Shown: positions 22,770-35,325 of the stretch, piece after piece | Layout: the number at the start of each line of letters is the position of its first letter | Numbering within the stretch: the stretch's first letter is position 1 | Position numbers and translations under genes: made by a program | Source of the DNA: Syngnathus acus | Taxonomy: Eukaryota > Chordata > Actinopteri > Syngnathiformes > Syngnathidae | Reading direction: 5' to 3' | NCBI RefSeq assembly: GCF_901709675.1 | Contig: NC_051094.1 | Location: 16,098,501 to 16,162,500 of the forward strand | Length of the DNA: 64,000 nt | Notes under the pieces: generated by a model | The model's database searches: none | What the model saw: only the letters and a program-made list of their open reading frames with translations | What the model was told of the DNA's origin: nothing

Positions 22770-23048
22770 TTATTCAGTTTCTACATCAATGGTGAGTAAA
22801 ATATCACAAATGCTCAATTCATTTTATTTGCAGATGACATAAATATATTTGATTCTGGTGATAGTTTATATAAGCTGCTGAACATTGTTATTTTTGAATT
22901 CATTCAAATTAAATACTGGTTTGACAAAAAGAAGTTATCACTAAATTTGAGCAAGACAAAAATCCTGATATTGCAACAGAAAAATAAATCAGGTACAGAT
23001 CGAGCGGATAGAAAACTGAAATGAAACCAAATTCCTGGGAAAAATATC
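22770..23048 (+). pseudogene. LINE reverse transcriptase palm fragment
   Basis: The frame encodes ILFADDINIFDSGDSLYKLL, then IQIKYWFDKKKLSLNLSKTKI, and, after a stop, NETKFLG. This is the RT palm with an intact FADD motif (codons about 22830-22841) and the WF--NKLSLNLSKTK helix of non-LTR elements. The stop and the abrupt end at the SINE show it is dead. It belongs to a different family from the LINE at 4.4-7.2 kb, judged by the FADDxNIF and LSLNLSKTK spelling. Confidence 0.8.
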
Positions 23049-23313
23049 CAGCCATCCATTTTCTGAACTTCTTCTCCTCACCAGGGTTGTGGGTGTGCTG
23101 GAGCCTATCCTAGCCGACTTTGGGCAGTAGGTGGGGGACACCCTAAACTGGTTGCCAACCAACGCAGGGCACACAGACAATCAAGCCTTCACACCGATGG
23201 GCAATTTGAAGTGCTCAATCGAATTAAGCCTCAATGGGCAAGAACGAACTCTGCACAGCATTTGAACCCACAATTTCAGAACTGTTAGGTAGCTCTGCTA
23301 TCTGTTGGGCCAA
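23049..23313 (-). mobile_element. GGAT-tailed tRNA-SINE, copy 5 (degraded)
   Basis: A minus-strand copy with tail ccatccattttctgaact at the left. The middle section containing the gtttgcatgttctcc block is deleted or scrambled, and only a weak B-box trace (tttgaaccc near 23260) remains. It abuts the LINE RT fragment. Confidence 0.7.
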
Positions 23314-23400
23314 GTTACTTTCAGTACTTTGTAAATGTATTATTTTTGTCTGTTATGTCAGTTACCATTGTTGATTTTATTTCCTTAAGGGTTAAACAAG

Positions 23401-23536
23401 AATTCAGTGATTACTGAATATATTTTGAAATGTTCTGTTGAAGCCCCAGTCTGATTTTCTATGAGCTAAATTCAGGGATTACTGAATATATTTTGAAATT
23501 TTCTGTTGAAGCCCCAGTCTGACTTTCTCCAGGCTA
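23401..23536. repeat. 68-bp tandem duplication
   Basis: aattcagtgattactgaata at 23401 recurs as aattcagggattactgaata at 23469. The units are nearly identical through tgttgaagccccagtctga. No known element was recognised. Confidence 0.85.
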
Positions 23537-24309
23537 AAAATCACACATTTATGACAGTTCACTGCTGTAATATTTTCCATTGTTATTGTACATAGCATTC
23601 ACACAAGCAAGCAGCTGGTTGGTATTCAGCGTGGCTTCTCTGCAGAAAGTGTCTGGATCGTACAGTGGCTGGGGCATCCTCCAGGTCAGAGCAGGGGTAA
23701 GGGGGTTTGCTCGAAGCGTTGCCCCAAGCAGACTGAGGCCTCAGTGGGCACATCTCTCTGATCCTCCCCCCCTCCCTCTCATTCTTACCAAGACAATGCC
23801 ATAGTATTGAAACTCTGGTTTGCTCTTACTTTTTATTGTTAGAATGTTTTTGGTCTGGTAAGTAGGATTGGATGTTTATTCACTCGAGTTTGCTTATGTA
23901 AAATGTAATCACTGGTTATTTTACACCTGCATAAAAAGTATGACCTCCACACGTTTGCAATTGTCATTCTTTTACTACTTGGGGAATATTCCATTTAAGG
24001 TGAAGGCTTTAAAATCCTCTCTAGGCAAGTGTTGCAGATTTGCAACAACTACATTTTAATTATTTAATTAATCTACATCCATATTTTTTTTGCCTTTTTT
24101 CACTCAGAAGTATCACTGCAGAACTTTGTTGTGCATTAATAACAGTTTCCCACTAGCTCACTAAATGGTGTTTTCTGTCATTTTTAAACTGTCTGCATTT
24201 TTTATTTCACTGAAATTGATTTTCAATCATCAATTTCATCTAAGTATTGGAACCCATGTCTTTTATTTTGAAACCAATATTGCACAATATGAAGCATGGA
24301 CATATAGAT
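23537..24309. other. No recognised feature
   Basis: AT-rich; 23585-23800 is slightly GC-richer with an open plus-strand frame that resembles no known family. Confidence 0.4.
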
Positions 24310-24650
24310 GCATCCATCCATTTTCTGTACCGCTTGTCCCCACGGGGGTCGCGGCGTGCTGAAGCTTATCCCAGCAGTCATCGGGCAGGGGACACCCTGA
24401 AATGGTTGCCAGACAGGAACACAGACAGGAATAACCATCCACCCTCGCATTCACACCTACGGGCAATTTGGAATGCTCAATCAGCCTGCCATGCATGTTT
24501 TTGTGATGTGGGAGGAAACCAGGTGCCCGGAGAAAACCCACACAGGCATGGGGAGAAAATGCAAACTCCACACAGGGAGGGTTGGAGGTGGAATCGCACC
24601 CTCTGAACTTTGAGGCGGACGTGCTAACCAGTGTGACACCGTGCTGCCGA
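24310..24650 (-). mobile_element. GGAT-tailed tRNA-SINE, copy 6
   Basis: A near full-length minus-strand copy, tail catccatccattttctg at the left. The head at the right has lost three bases inside the B box (ggaatcgcaccc). No clear target duplication. Confidence 0.88.
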
Positions 24651-25074
24651 TAGACATACATTATATGAAAATTTGTAGATCCCTATTGACTCTCCCCCAT
24701 GGACAACTCTATTTCATCGTTGCTGATTTGTAACGTGTGGCCGGACATGGATGCCAAATGCTTTATTCGCTATTGCCTACATTTTGGCAACAGTCCATAC
24801 AAAGGTTAATTTCCTATCACTTGGGTTTATTTATTATTCATTGAGGATGTAGCCTATGAAAAATAAAATAATTTAGATTGAAGTTACTTACTATCAGAGG
24901 CAGATTTGATCAAAGGTATTGGCATAATATAATGTCCATTTGACTGTGCAGTGAGCAAACTGATGGGGCCTAAATTCCATGGGACATAGCATATTAGTCT
25001 AGATCTTTGTTGGACTGAAAGCTTTTTTAGCTAACATTCTTATAGAATACTCAGCGGGATTTTCAGTGCATTAT
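24651..25074. other. No recognised feature
   Basis: Non-coding. It may contain the 5' part of the following piggyBac element, but no TTAA-linked inverted repeat was found. Confidence 0.35.
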
Positions 25075-25860
25075 GGCAGGTTGACGAACTCAATCAAGGA
25101 AGCCATTGAAAAGGTTTGCAGTCCTGATGGGGCTTCATCTGATAGATAATCCAATGAAGTTGGTGATTCAGATTTTGAGGAAACTCTTGAAGCATACGAG
25201 TCTGACTTCAGCCTTGATGATAATAAGCAATAGCAAGACATAATCCAAATCATTTTGATGTTGAAATTCATAACATACATGCAGACAGTGACACTGAGAT
25301 CCCCAATGACAATGAACCTCACCTAGGCCCTGCTCCAGTCAACCAAGGGTTTTCTTGGAGGCAGAGGAAACCCCTGACCTTTCATTCCAATGACCTGCCT
25401 TATCACCTCCACCAGACAAAATACCAAGCCCAAAGTGGTATTTTGAAGAGTTCATGGACTAATCCATGTTTGAACTAATTTCTTGCCAATCTAACCTATA
25501 TGCAGTTATAAAGAATGACCCAGAACTAAAAACTACCCTTTCTGAAATGGAGCAATTCATTGGTTTGCACATATGTATTGAAGACAGACTAGTACGTATG
25601 CCATTGCACCACATGTACTGGAAGACAGCAACACTCTATAACCCAATTGCAACAGTAATGGGACATAAACAATTTGATCATCTGTGAACAAACATCCACA
25701 TGAACTACAATACCAATGTAACGCAAAAGGGTGAGTCTGGATAAATTGTTCAAGGTGTGAACAGTTATGAGAAAGTCTGTGCTAACTGTTTGCAAGTTGC
25801 ACAAAACTGTTCAATTGATAAACAGATTATCTCCTTTACTCATCTACCAAGTTGATTTTG
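25075..25860 (+). pseudogene. piggyBac (PGBD-like) transposase remnant
   Basis: The frame 25466-25687 encodes FELISCQSNLYAV, then SEMEQFIGLHICI, then MPLHHMYWKTATLY, matching the DDE_Tnp_1_7 region of piggyBac transposases (FELI--QSNLYA...EMEQFIGI---M...M---R-YW). Upstream, 25075-25235 encodes an Asp/Glu/Ser-rich N-terminus typical of the family, broken by a stop. Downstream, 25740-25850 encodes DKLFKV and, in another frame, VCANCLQVAQNCSIDKQIISF, equivalent to the block with the second catalytic Asp. There are many stops and frameshifts, and the rest of the catalytic core is missing. A possible right terminus is cctgagagggttaa ending at TTAA 26098-26101. Confidence 0.82.
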
Positions 25861-26101
25861 TTATTGTAAAGCACTTTAACATTGTTTTGATATGTGCTAT
25901 GCAAAGAAAGTTAGTGTTTAAAAATATCCAGCATTCACTGTTAATTTACCACACTGGTCCAATGTTATAAATTTGCAACATTGCAGAATGCATTGAATAT
26001 GACGGTTTTACAGAATTGTATACAATACCCAATAGGATAATTCTCCTCAAATATCTGATCTATCCTGCAACTTAAAGTTAATTTGAACCTGAGAGGGTTA
26101 A

Positions 26102-28342
26102 AGAGGAAGTCAAGTTAAAAAAGAAATCTTTAAACTATTATGTTGTATGCACCCCCACTCGTCTAAACACGGCAATCTGATTAATGTTGCATTTATGGCA
26201 TAGCATATCAAGTAAGCAGCAAAATCAACCAAATTTTATCCAAATCAGGGGCAGCCATTTTGCCACATACTATCGACTGAAAATGACCAACTAGGTGACG
26301 ACCAATCATGGGTCACCTATTTTCTGGGATTGGTCATGTGACGTTTACCAATTTAGCAAGTGGCAAAATGCCCCCAAATTGGATATTTTGCTGCTTTAAA
26401 TTATATTCTAAAAACACAATATTAATCAGAACACTGTTTCAATGAGTGGAGTGGAATAGAACACATTACTTTTAAGAATACTTTTGATTTGGCTTTGCTC
26501 TAAAAAGATTATAAAGTCTAAGGTTTGTTTTTGTCCAGAAGGTGTGTTCGTTTTTTTCAAGAGTCAAAGAAAGTGAGCTGTTTCTCCCATAATCATTGTC
26601 AGAATGTTAGGTGGCTACCTTGCCTACCTTACAAAATAAAGAGGGAGAAAATATCCTCCATGACTACATTTACATGCAGTTATGGTCAGAATTCGGGTTT
26701 CTGAAATAATTGGAATAACCCATTTATATATGCCTCAATGGACAGAGCCACACAATTAAATATCCTGACTGAAAGGGCGACTCTCATTGCCGTCATGGGG
26801 CAAATAGATGTCATTTCTGCTTTTTACTTTCTACCATAAATAAAACACATTATAGTCATGTCACTCACAAGAATAGAGTAGTAGATTTTCCCCTCCCCTT
26901 TGCTCCAAAAGTGTGCTTTTCTGCGTGCCTCTGACCTCCACTGATTGTTTTACATCTGCTTGTGTGAGTTGTAAATCTGTAGGGACTTGTAGACACAAAT
27001 ATACTACAAAAGTTGCATTATTATTGCAGTAGAGACAGACAACAACGTGAAAATCACTGTATTCAAGTTTAGGCATACAGTTACTGACTGTACTTCACAG
27101 ACCAAGATTCCTTTCCTCGCGAACGGCACCGTTAGAAGGAGGTAACCAGAACGCGCTTACAAACCGAGATAATCGGGTTGGAAAAGAGGTAACTCGGGGT
27201 ATTCAGAATTTTAGAAATCTGATTAACGGCGTATTTGGGTTTCGGTGCATGTATATGTGGACTTTAAAACCTCATGTTTAAAAAATCTTGTTTTAAAAAG
27301 GTCATTGACTGCATGTAAATGTAGTCACTTGGGCACCAATCCTGATTTTCGCTTTAAAGAGCAACATTCGAGGTTGTGCCATATAGTTATACTATAGATT
27401 TGTTATGGTTTTTTTAGTAAATCAAACAGTGTGAATCCAAAATCTGACCAAGCACCAGTGTCATTCTATGATCACCCCTTCTGATTTAGAAAAACGGCTG
27501 CCATTTTTACCAGAAACATAAAGCAGGTTAATCATTTTTTAAATACTTTTTTGCTGGTTAATTTCAAATAAAAATAGAGCCGTTAACACAGGCATAGTAA
27601 GGGCATGTATGGAGAGATGAAACCAGACACTTCCAGTGATGTCCTTCAGGGTGATGGAGGACAATGGCTGATCCTTGATCATGGTCAAGCCACGTCCATC
27701 TGGGTGCCCTGATGCCAGGGGCACTTTGCCAGCCTACTTGCTACATTGGTGTGTCTCATTTTCAACTGGGGACATGTCAGCAAGACATGGACTTGATTGG
27801 GGTAGAGTAACCTTAAGCACTGTTGGCTTCTGCTGTCTGACCCCTCTATCAGGAACCAAATTATCCTGAACTATTTATGAAGGACAGGTTGTGTTATAAA
27901 TCAGACCTGGCAGTGTTTTCTCCCCCATAACCAAATTAAAGCCTATATACAGAAAAGTGGGGTCTGACTTTACTTGCAGCTCTATGGTTCTATGAGCAGC
28001 ACAAAGCAGTCATCCTGCCCTTTATTAACATGAAATGAAAGGCCTAATGAAGACCACCAGCAGCGCAACCACAGTATATGTAGACATAAGGGTCACATAT
28101 TAAATGTAAAGTGGCATCATGTCCTTAATATTTTGTTTGTGGCAGTATATGCAGAAATAGTAAGTAATTGATTGAGGCACTTATTTTCATCTGATATGTA
28201 AAGGGTGGCAATGTATCAATCTAACTTTCATTTGATATGGTGCACAATATGGTTAATTAAAGATACAAACACACGGTAAAAATGTTTGTTATTTTCGAGA
28301 TGATGTATTTAGCCACATTCACTACACTCGGGTCACTGTCAC
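26102..28342. other. No recognised feature
   Basis: About 2.2 kb of AT-rich DNA with no supported gene or named repeat. Confidence 0.4.
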
Positions 28343-28391
28343 ACTCTCTCTCTCTCTCTCTCACTCTCTCTCTTACTCTCTCTCTCTCTCC
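28343..28391. repeat. CT microsatellite
   Basis: (CT)n, interrupted by CACT and TTACT. Confidence 0.9.
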
Positions 28392-29088
28392 ATGTGCCAG
28401 CTGAATTAGCATATTCAACATGACTTAATGAATTTTTTTCAAGAATTTACAGCAATTCGACAATGCGATTTCAATCACTGTTCTCAACGGATAGCCGTTG
28501 GCTCTCATATTGCTGACCTAAATCATCTTGAAGCATTCATGATTCATATGTTATTTTTCTAGCCATTTTCCAAAACTCAAACTCTTAATTTGAGACCGTG
28601 GTTCTCAGCCAGCAAAGAGTGAAAACCCTATCTGGGTCAAGTTTGATGATTTAGTTCAGAAATTATGTATTCTTGACTTTTGTATTGGTTTTACTCAACT
28701 TAATATCTGTTACAAGCTTGATAGAAACAACCAAAAGTAGAAAAAAAACCACTTCCGTCCGTCCGTCCATCTGTCTATCCTGTTGTATGCGTTACATGCT
28801 GTTTCTGTTAAGGTAAGCAGCCATGCCAGCAAGTGGTCTTTTGCTCTATTTGTACTCAACACACATACACCACGGTTGGCATGCACATTAGCATGTGGGG
28901 CGTTGTCTTTTGCCTGTTGCATTATGCATAAGGCTCAGGGGAGCCAGGCCAGTGGTGTGTGAGAGACACATTGAAAGCAAGCCATATTGTCGGACACGTC
29001 TTTGCAGTCACACCACCTCTCTATGGACACTAAACATACACACACGACACATACTTTCACAAATCACTCAGTGTCCTGACAAATGTGT
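28392..29088. other. No recognised feature
   Basis: Non-coding; a short GTCC repeat at 28758-28769 is the only tract. Confidence 0.4.
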
Positions 29089-29133
29089 TCACACACACGC
29101 ACGCGTGCACACACGCACGCACACACACACACT
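29089..29133. repeat. CA/CG microsatellite
   Basis: (CA)n with ACGC interruptions, immediately before the CATC array. Confidence 0.9.
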
Positions 29134-29141
29134 CACCCATG

Positions 29142-29272
29142 AACTCATCCATCCATCCATCCATCCATCCATCCATCCATCCATCCATCCATCCATCCAT
29201 CCATCCATCCATCCATCCATCCATCCATCCATCCATCCATCCATTTCAGAACCCCTTATCCTCACTGGGGTT
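29142..29272 (-). mobile_element. SINE tail with expanded CATC array
   Basis: About 24 perfect CATC units (29146-29244) are followed by catttcagaaccccttatcc and tcactggggt. This is the 3' terminal segment of the GGAT-tailed SINE on the minus strand. The rest of the SINE is absent, so this is a 5'-truncated copy whose tail has expanded into a microsatellite. Confidence 0.85.
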
Positions 29273-30726
29273 AAATTTAAGCTGTTAAAATTGATAGTGA
29301 ACCACGTTATTCACCATAAACTCTCAGAAAATTAATAATGTAGGGGTTAATGTTTTTGCTCTCCAAGGTAAAACTCATTGTTCTGTACACCTTACAATAT
29401 TTCAAAATTGAACCAATATGTTACAAAAGATCCTGGTCCAAAGGGGCTAAGGGACCAATTATGTACATTTTGTTTGCATGTCAGGGGGGAAAAAAGCATT
29501 ACCCTTGTGTGAATGTCTTTCAAAATGGCCCATTATTGCATGAAATGCTGCTGGAAAAAAAACAGTAAAGGTAGTAATCTAGACAAGGGACGTACAGGAA
29601 ACTTACAGCTCTTTGTGCATCCCACTGACAATGATTCTTGTGAAGAAAATGAAAATGTTGTCTACTTTTTGTATTTTTTGAGCCACTTCAGTTCACAGGC
29701 TGCATTCAAGCATGCGATACTGTCATGTTAGCAATAATTTGTTGAATGTGTGTCTTGATTAATGTTATTATAAATTTAAGTTGCTCACAATATAGCACTA
29801 TAGTTGTACATGTGATTGATACACATGCGGCAAATCCGCTGGTGTTAATTCAACACTAGAGTGTAATTTTAAAACCGGCAAGGTGTCTTTATGCATCCAT
29901 ACTAACTGGTGTTTCAAGTAACATTTACTAAACTGTTAAATGTTCAACGCCCACTTGCGTGTTACGACAACAAAATGTAGTGTTGACGGTGTTTTCATTA
30001 ACACTGATTGTTCATGCCCACATTATACATTGTCAGGGAAATACCCCATGCCTTCCTACCTCAAATAAAACATTAAAAATGTTCAATTAAAATCACTTTT
30101 CTTTATTTCAAGCCACTTCAGACAGTTCACATAACACAGCAGGAGGACACAATCTAAGTTCTTTCAACATCTTTCAAAACTGCCCACTATGCCAATAATA
30201 AAATCAGGGCATTCACCAATAACATGAACAAATCCTCAATTCTAATTGCATTCAGGTAAACATCAAAACCCAAAGTAATAAAATTTGTCATCAAAATAAA
30301 TGCTGTATCATCATGAAGTTGTTAACTATTTTCCTGAAAATAGGGGATTCATTTTCAGTACCATGCATTTCATTCTGACATTCAGTTTCAGATTCACAGA
30401 GGAGGTAGTGGCAACACCAGACATTTTGTGAGCATTGCCTTCATTTTGACACCTAGACAACTGACTGGTTGGCCAAACATTTAATCATGGACAAATCTTT
30501 ATCAGCTGATGGGTCTACTATAAACCAAGATGAATGGCTTAGTGAGCTGTGGTGAGTCTAAAGCCAGACTTTTCAGTGGTACAAAGGGGACTCTCTTTTA
30601 AAGTGTCTATGTCACCACGGTAACTTATGCCAAAATCATAACCTGGCAGGCTATCTTCTGATATTCAGATTAAATCTATAAAACCGCCATGCGTTTACTG
30701 TTAAACCCCTCTAAATCTCAACTGAT
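29273..30726. other. Unrecognised; may include a Harbinger 5' part
   Basis: No supported gene. The plus-strand frames at 29350-29731 encode peptides I cannot place. 29850-30010 repeats ttaacactg/aacactag-like words, as some MITEs do. The sequence just before 30727 could be the 5' flank of the Harbinger remnant. Confidence 0.35.
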
Positions 30727-31067
30727 ATGGCATCACCGTTTGTGAACACACCGGTGGACCTGGGTGCCAGGATCATAAGAGGACCTCTTCATACATAAGA
30801 GTCTGCCGCATTCCCACTAACCTGGCTTATCCTGATAATACTCGATATACCAAGCGACGTAGATTCTCAGTTGAGGGGAGGAGATACTTCTGCGTACTGA
30901 TTGCACCAAAGAGAATCTGTGGGCTCAAATGTGTATGTGTGGCATTACGTTTCGTTGACACGCAGACCTACATGCGTGTTGTCGGTGATGCTGAACATCC
31001 GAGCAAGCTGGCAAGGTTATTCTTGCAACTTTACAATCTGTCGCAGCATATACTATCCACACACTGT
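30727..31067 (+). pseudogene. PIF/Harbinger (HARBI1-like) transposase N-terminal remnant
   Basis: From the ATG at 30727 the frame encodes MASPFVNTPVDLGARIIRG, the start of a fish Harbinger transposase family (pattern MACPFLNNPVDEGAQILRR). After a frameshift near 30795 the next block reads NLAYPDNTRY---RRFSVEG-RYFCVLI, then CVCVALRF and VVGDAEHPSKL, matching ALRF-----YSVGDAEHLSK. The catalytic DDE region is absent, because the sequence passes into a different repeat at about 31078. The match is by memory of the family and should be confirmed. Confidence 0.72.
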
Positions 31068-31077
31068 CAAGAAAATA

Positions 31078-31690
31078 AATCAAAAGTCAAAAGTCAAAGT
31101 CTGCTTTATTGTCAATTTCTTCACATGCCAAGACACACAAAGAAATCGAAATAACGTTCCCACTATCCCACGGTGACAAGACATCCATCCATCCATTTTC
31201 TGTACCGCTTTATCCCCACGGGGGTCGCGGGCTTGCCGGAGCCTATCCCAGCTGTCATCGGGCAGTAGGCGGGGGACACCCTGAACTGGTCGCCAGCCAA
31301 TCGCAGGGCACACAGAGACGAACAACCATCCGCACACGCACTCACACCTAGGGGCAATTTGGAGCGCTCGATCGGCCTACCAAGCATGTTTTTGGGGATG
31401 TGGGAGGAAACCGGAGTGCTCGGAGAAAACACACACGGACACAGGGAGAACATGCAAACTCCACACAGGGAGGGCCGGAGGTGGAATCGAACCCGCACCC
31501 TCCTTACTGTGAGGCGGACGTGCTACCCAGTGCTACCCAGTGCTCCAACGAGCCGCCCGTGACAAGACATAGTACACAATATACAAACAAGTAAACAACA
31601 CAAAAAAATAAAAACAAGAAGGCACAAACAATGAATAAATAAGAGTGATGAACAAATAATAAATAAACAAATAACACAATAAATAAGATG
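31078..31690 (-). mobile_element. L2-type LINE 3' tail, split by a SINE
   Basis: On the minus strand the sequence ends with cttggcatgtgaagaaattg, acaataaagcagactttgac and a tgactttt tail, which is the 3' end of a widespread fish LINE. The element runs 31690-31571 and 31184-31078, with the SINE between. The upstream border (about 31690) is approximate. Confidence 0.65.
31185..31558 (-). mobile_element. GGAT-tailed tRNA-SINE, copy 7 (well preserved, nested)
   Basis: A 374-bp full-length minus-strand copy with a perfect 12-bp target duplication GTGACAAGACAT (31173-31184 and 31559-31570). The tRNA-like head contains a 10-bp internal duplication (gctacccagt at 31522-31531 and 31532-31541), which would disturb the A-box region. 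It is inserted into the older LINE tail. Confidence 0.93.
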
Positions 31691-34600
31691 AAGCAGTTAC
31701 CATTTTGTATAATGTTCTTAAGATCGACTGTGATTTGCTGCCATGTTTAGCAGTGAGAAATTAACCACTGGGTCTTGGAATAAGTATTATTTTACGCATT
31801 GACATGGTTAGCAATTTTCTGCCAGAATTCTTCTCTTGCCTTATTTGCAGCAACTGGGTTGATTTTTGCAGATATGTTTTTTTTTATGTTCTTCGTAACC
31901 CTCGATGATCGCAATTTGCTCGTCCTGAGTGAAATTTGCTTCTCTCGATTGGACAATTTTTTTCATGGATGCTGTGTTGACGGTCCAAATGCCCCGTTTC
32001 ATGTGAATGCACACAAAGCCTTGGGAGGAGAACCTGGGCTAAAAAAGCGAGTTCATATCCACCGTTGATACCACTCTCTAGATTGTGTTTTTAGGCTTGT
32101 CGATCCAGATCATGGAAAGAAAGTTTGGCAGTGTTGAGCTTCCTTCAAAGTATACCCCTGATGGCTGTTGAATAGTCTTGCAGTCTTTGGGCCACCTTCA
32201 AAATCACATAACAGCAAAACAGAATATATGGACACAAAACTATTAACTTGATTTGCAAGTCCATTTTCTGTCCATGGCCAAATAAGAGAACATAAAAAGG
32301 TTTTTTTTTGCAATTCAATACTGTCATAAATTGGTGACAGCTTATGTTCTAGGTTGGGTAAGAGTGTGACAATTCCATAGATATAGATAATGCCTACATT
32401 AAATTTTCACACAAACACAAATGTAACAAAATTGCTTCAAGGAAAATTGGCTTTTCTTATCATGTTTAGATATTTCTTTTTTTTGGGGGGGTGGCATTGT
32501 GTTTGTCAAGTAGCCGACAAATATTTCTCATGAGACTGAATGGAATCAGCTGCGCCTCTCACCAGTCCCAAAATGTGCAGCTCATGAGTCTTGCTGCCTA
32601 CACGTTTCAGTCAAAACATGTTAATGAAGTTAACTGGCCATGTAGCCCATGTGACATCACACGAAGTATAACTGAACCAATCTGTTTTGAAAAATATGAA
32701 CCAAAGCAGTCAAAACAAAGTTATGAGGCTATGTTTTCATCAAATACCATCAAGTTTTGCCTACCTTAGATAAGTTTGATGCCATCTTACAAGCGAAGAG
32801 AAAAATGATGCTGAAGAAAATGATCTCGATTGTAATGTCAATCATTACCTAAGGGATTGGTTTCAATTTCAAATAGACACCAATCAGCGTCGAATCAAAG
32901 CGACTCCCCATTTTAACAACGCAAGAGTCTTACATCCAAGAACACACAGGCTGTTTTATTACTGAGTGTTATAATTTTTATTGATTGCTTTGACCTGTTG
33001 AAGAAACTGGGAATCTCTCAGTCTTTATCATCACCATCCCAGCAGAGCAGAAGACACCTCATGAAAAAGTGTTTACCCATTCTCATTGGATTGACACAGT
33101 TTTCCCACCCTTTTGCAAAACAGTTAACACAAATGTCATTCAGAAGTCCAAGCTCCATTGTTTTAGCTGTGGTTACAAAGCAAAAACCATATGCTTCGAG
33201 CTCTTAGAAACTCCCTGATCAGTATGCAAGCACTAAAAGCACCTGTCTGACAATTTCTCACAAAATGTTTCAATTTGCAATCAGTCTTCAGACCTGTGTT
33301 GTTCATTGCAAGCATGGATCGAGGAGGTCTAAGGCAGATGAGAGGTAGAGTGAGTAAGAGGTAGAGGGGTCAGAGGAAGAGGGGCTTGTGTGCGAGGTGG
33401 AGGTATAGCTGTAAGGGCTCAGAAGATGAGACAGAAGAGTATTACTGGTAGTGATCTCTTATATTCTTATAGTATAGGATTACTATAGATTCCCAATGGA
33501 TTTTATTTTCTTTATTTCCATATTCTCTGTGTGAATATTTCATTTGTCACCCACAGTCTGAAAAAATTATGTAATCAATCAAATTTGCATCAAGCATGGC
33601 TGTTTCTGGATTCAATTTTTTGCAAGAGGTCAAATTTGACTACAAACGGCACTGGCATGTAAGCAACGTACAGTCATAGGATGCAATAACAAGCAATGGT
33701 GCACTGATTCACACGAGTGCTGTATTTTGTTGCCCATTGTGTAATGATTGATTGGAGGTACTCATACACTTGTGTCAAAGTTCAGTTGTTTGAAGGCAAA
33801 ATTTGCTTTTGTTCCATATTTTAAATGTTTTGGCACAGGTATTGCCTTTTGCAAAATAAAGTTTCAGTTTGACCACCCGTGGGACTGTTTAGGCCTCTGC
33901 GTTGACTGTTTAGAAAATGTGGATTTTGAGTGAATACAATCAATAAAAACTGTAAATTTGGCTGTTGACTAGCATTATAGTTTGTTTTATAAATGCAAAA
34001 TGTAGTTTCAGTTATAGTTTTCTTTGAGGGTGGGTGGGGGGGGGGGGGGTGGCTAGTAGATAAAGTCTCAGGGGTCTGGATTACCCCTCTGCTTGCTCCA
34101 GGCCAAACTGAGCTCTTGAGGGGATTACCGTAAAACCTGCACCCTGGCTGGATTAGAGCACTGGACCTCATTTCCATGTCCTTATTTACCTCAGCCCACC
34201 AGAGGAAACGCTCAGCTGCACAAAAACATGCTAATTGATGCCATAGAGGGGTACAATATTCTCGCATGGAAGCTTGACTTTCTACACACACACTTTTTTA
34301 GTTTGTTGTAAACTATTGCCAGGATTTTAAGGGGTATTTTCCACATTTGTGTGGGAGTGCATACAGTTTTATGTCTGCCTGTATTTGTTTTATTGCTGTT
34401 TCTTTAAGCAATTATCATGCATTTTTCAGTATTTTTTGTATGCCTTTTTGTGCTCTGGGTCTTTGTGTGTTTATGTGTGTATAAACTTGTGTGTGCCTGG
34501 GCATCATAGTTGAGGTCCTCATTACTTGGCAGGGTCACTTACAGATATGGCCACAGCATGATAAGGACAGTTACTATTCCTGCAGCTCTTTAACGAGCTA

Positions 34601-35325
34601 GTGATGGGAAGAACAGGTTAGTTGCCTCAGCAACGGGTTTGAACTCCGACCTCAGAGGTTGACAACCTGTATATATTAGGATCACAGCCGTATGCAAATA
34701 AACTGCCAGTTCTCTTTCTGCTCTTCTTCTGCCAGAATGTCCTTCTTGTTCCATCCTGGGCTTGACATGTGTGCTAACAGCGCCCTTGCTCTGAAGGGCA
34801 AAGTGGAGGCTGCATGTAACAGGGACTTCTTTTAGTAATGGCTGGGGTGACAAGATTCCCCTCTCTGGTTCTTCCAGAGAACCACAAAACTGAATGTGCA
34901 CAGTTCAAAGTGACGTGTTCCTATGCTCTGTGATTCTAAGAATTTTGTCACGGTTTCATTTTCAAAATTAACTTTCCAGTATATAGTGCCAAGTGTCAAA
35001 GAATAAAAATGTGTCTTTAAAAGATGGGACGTATGTAAGTATGATAATTTCTGTTTAGTTTTCATTGAAATCTAGAAAACTCAATGACAACCAGGCTTTG
35101 ATTGATCTAGCCAACGCAAGAGTGGTCTTAGGGAGAAGGCATACCTCCTAACTGTGCATGCTCCTGCGCTATTAGCGAGGAAAGGAATCTTGGTCTTTGT
35201 ATTACGGGAAGTAGCTGTAAGCGTAGCTTCCTCGAGCCAAACTCGAATACAACGATTTCTTTGCGGCTTTTCACAATATTTGCTGTGCCTGCAGTGAAAA
35301 TAATGTAGCTTGTGTCGATAGGCAG
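31691..35325. other. No recognised feature
   Basis: About 3.6 kb with no assigned gene. 34640-34910 and 35100-35325 are less AT-rich and might hold conserved non-coding DNA or exon debris, but no reading frame resembles a known family. A G-run lies at about 34036-34049. Confidence 0.35.
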
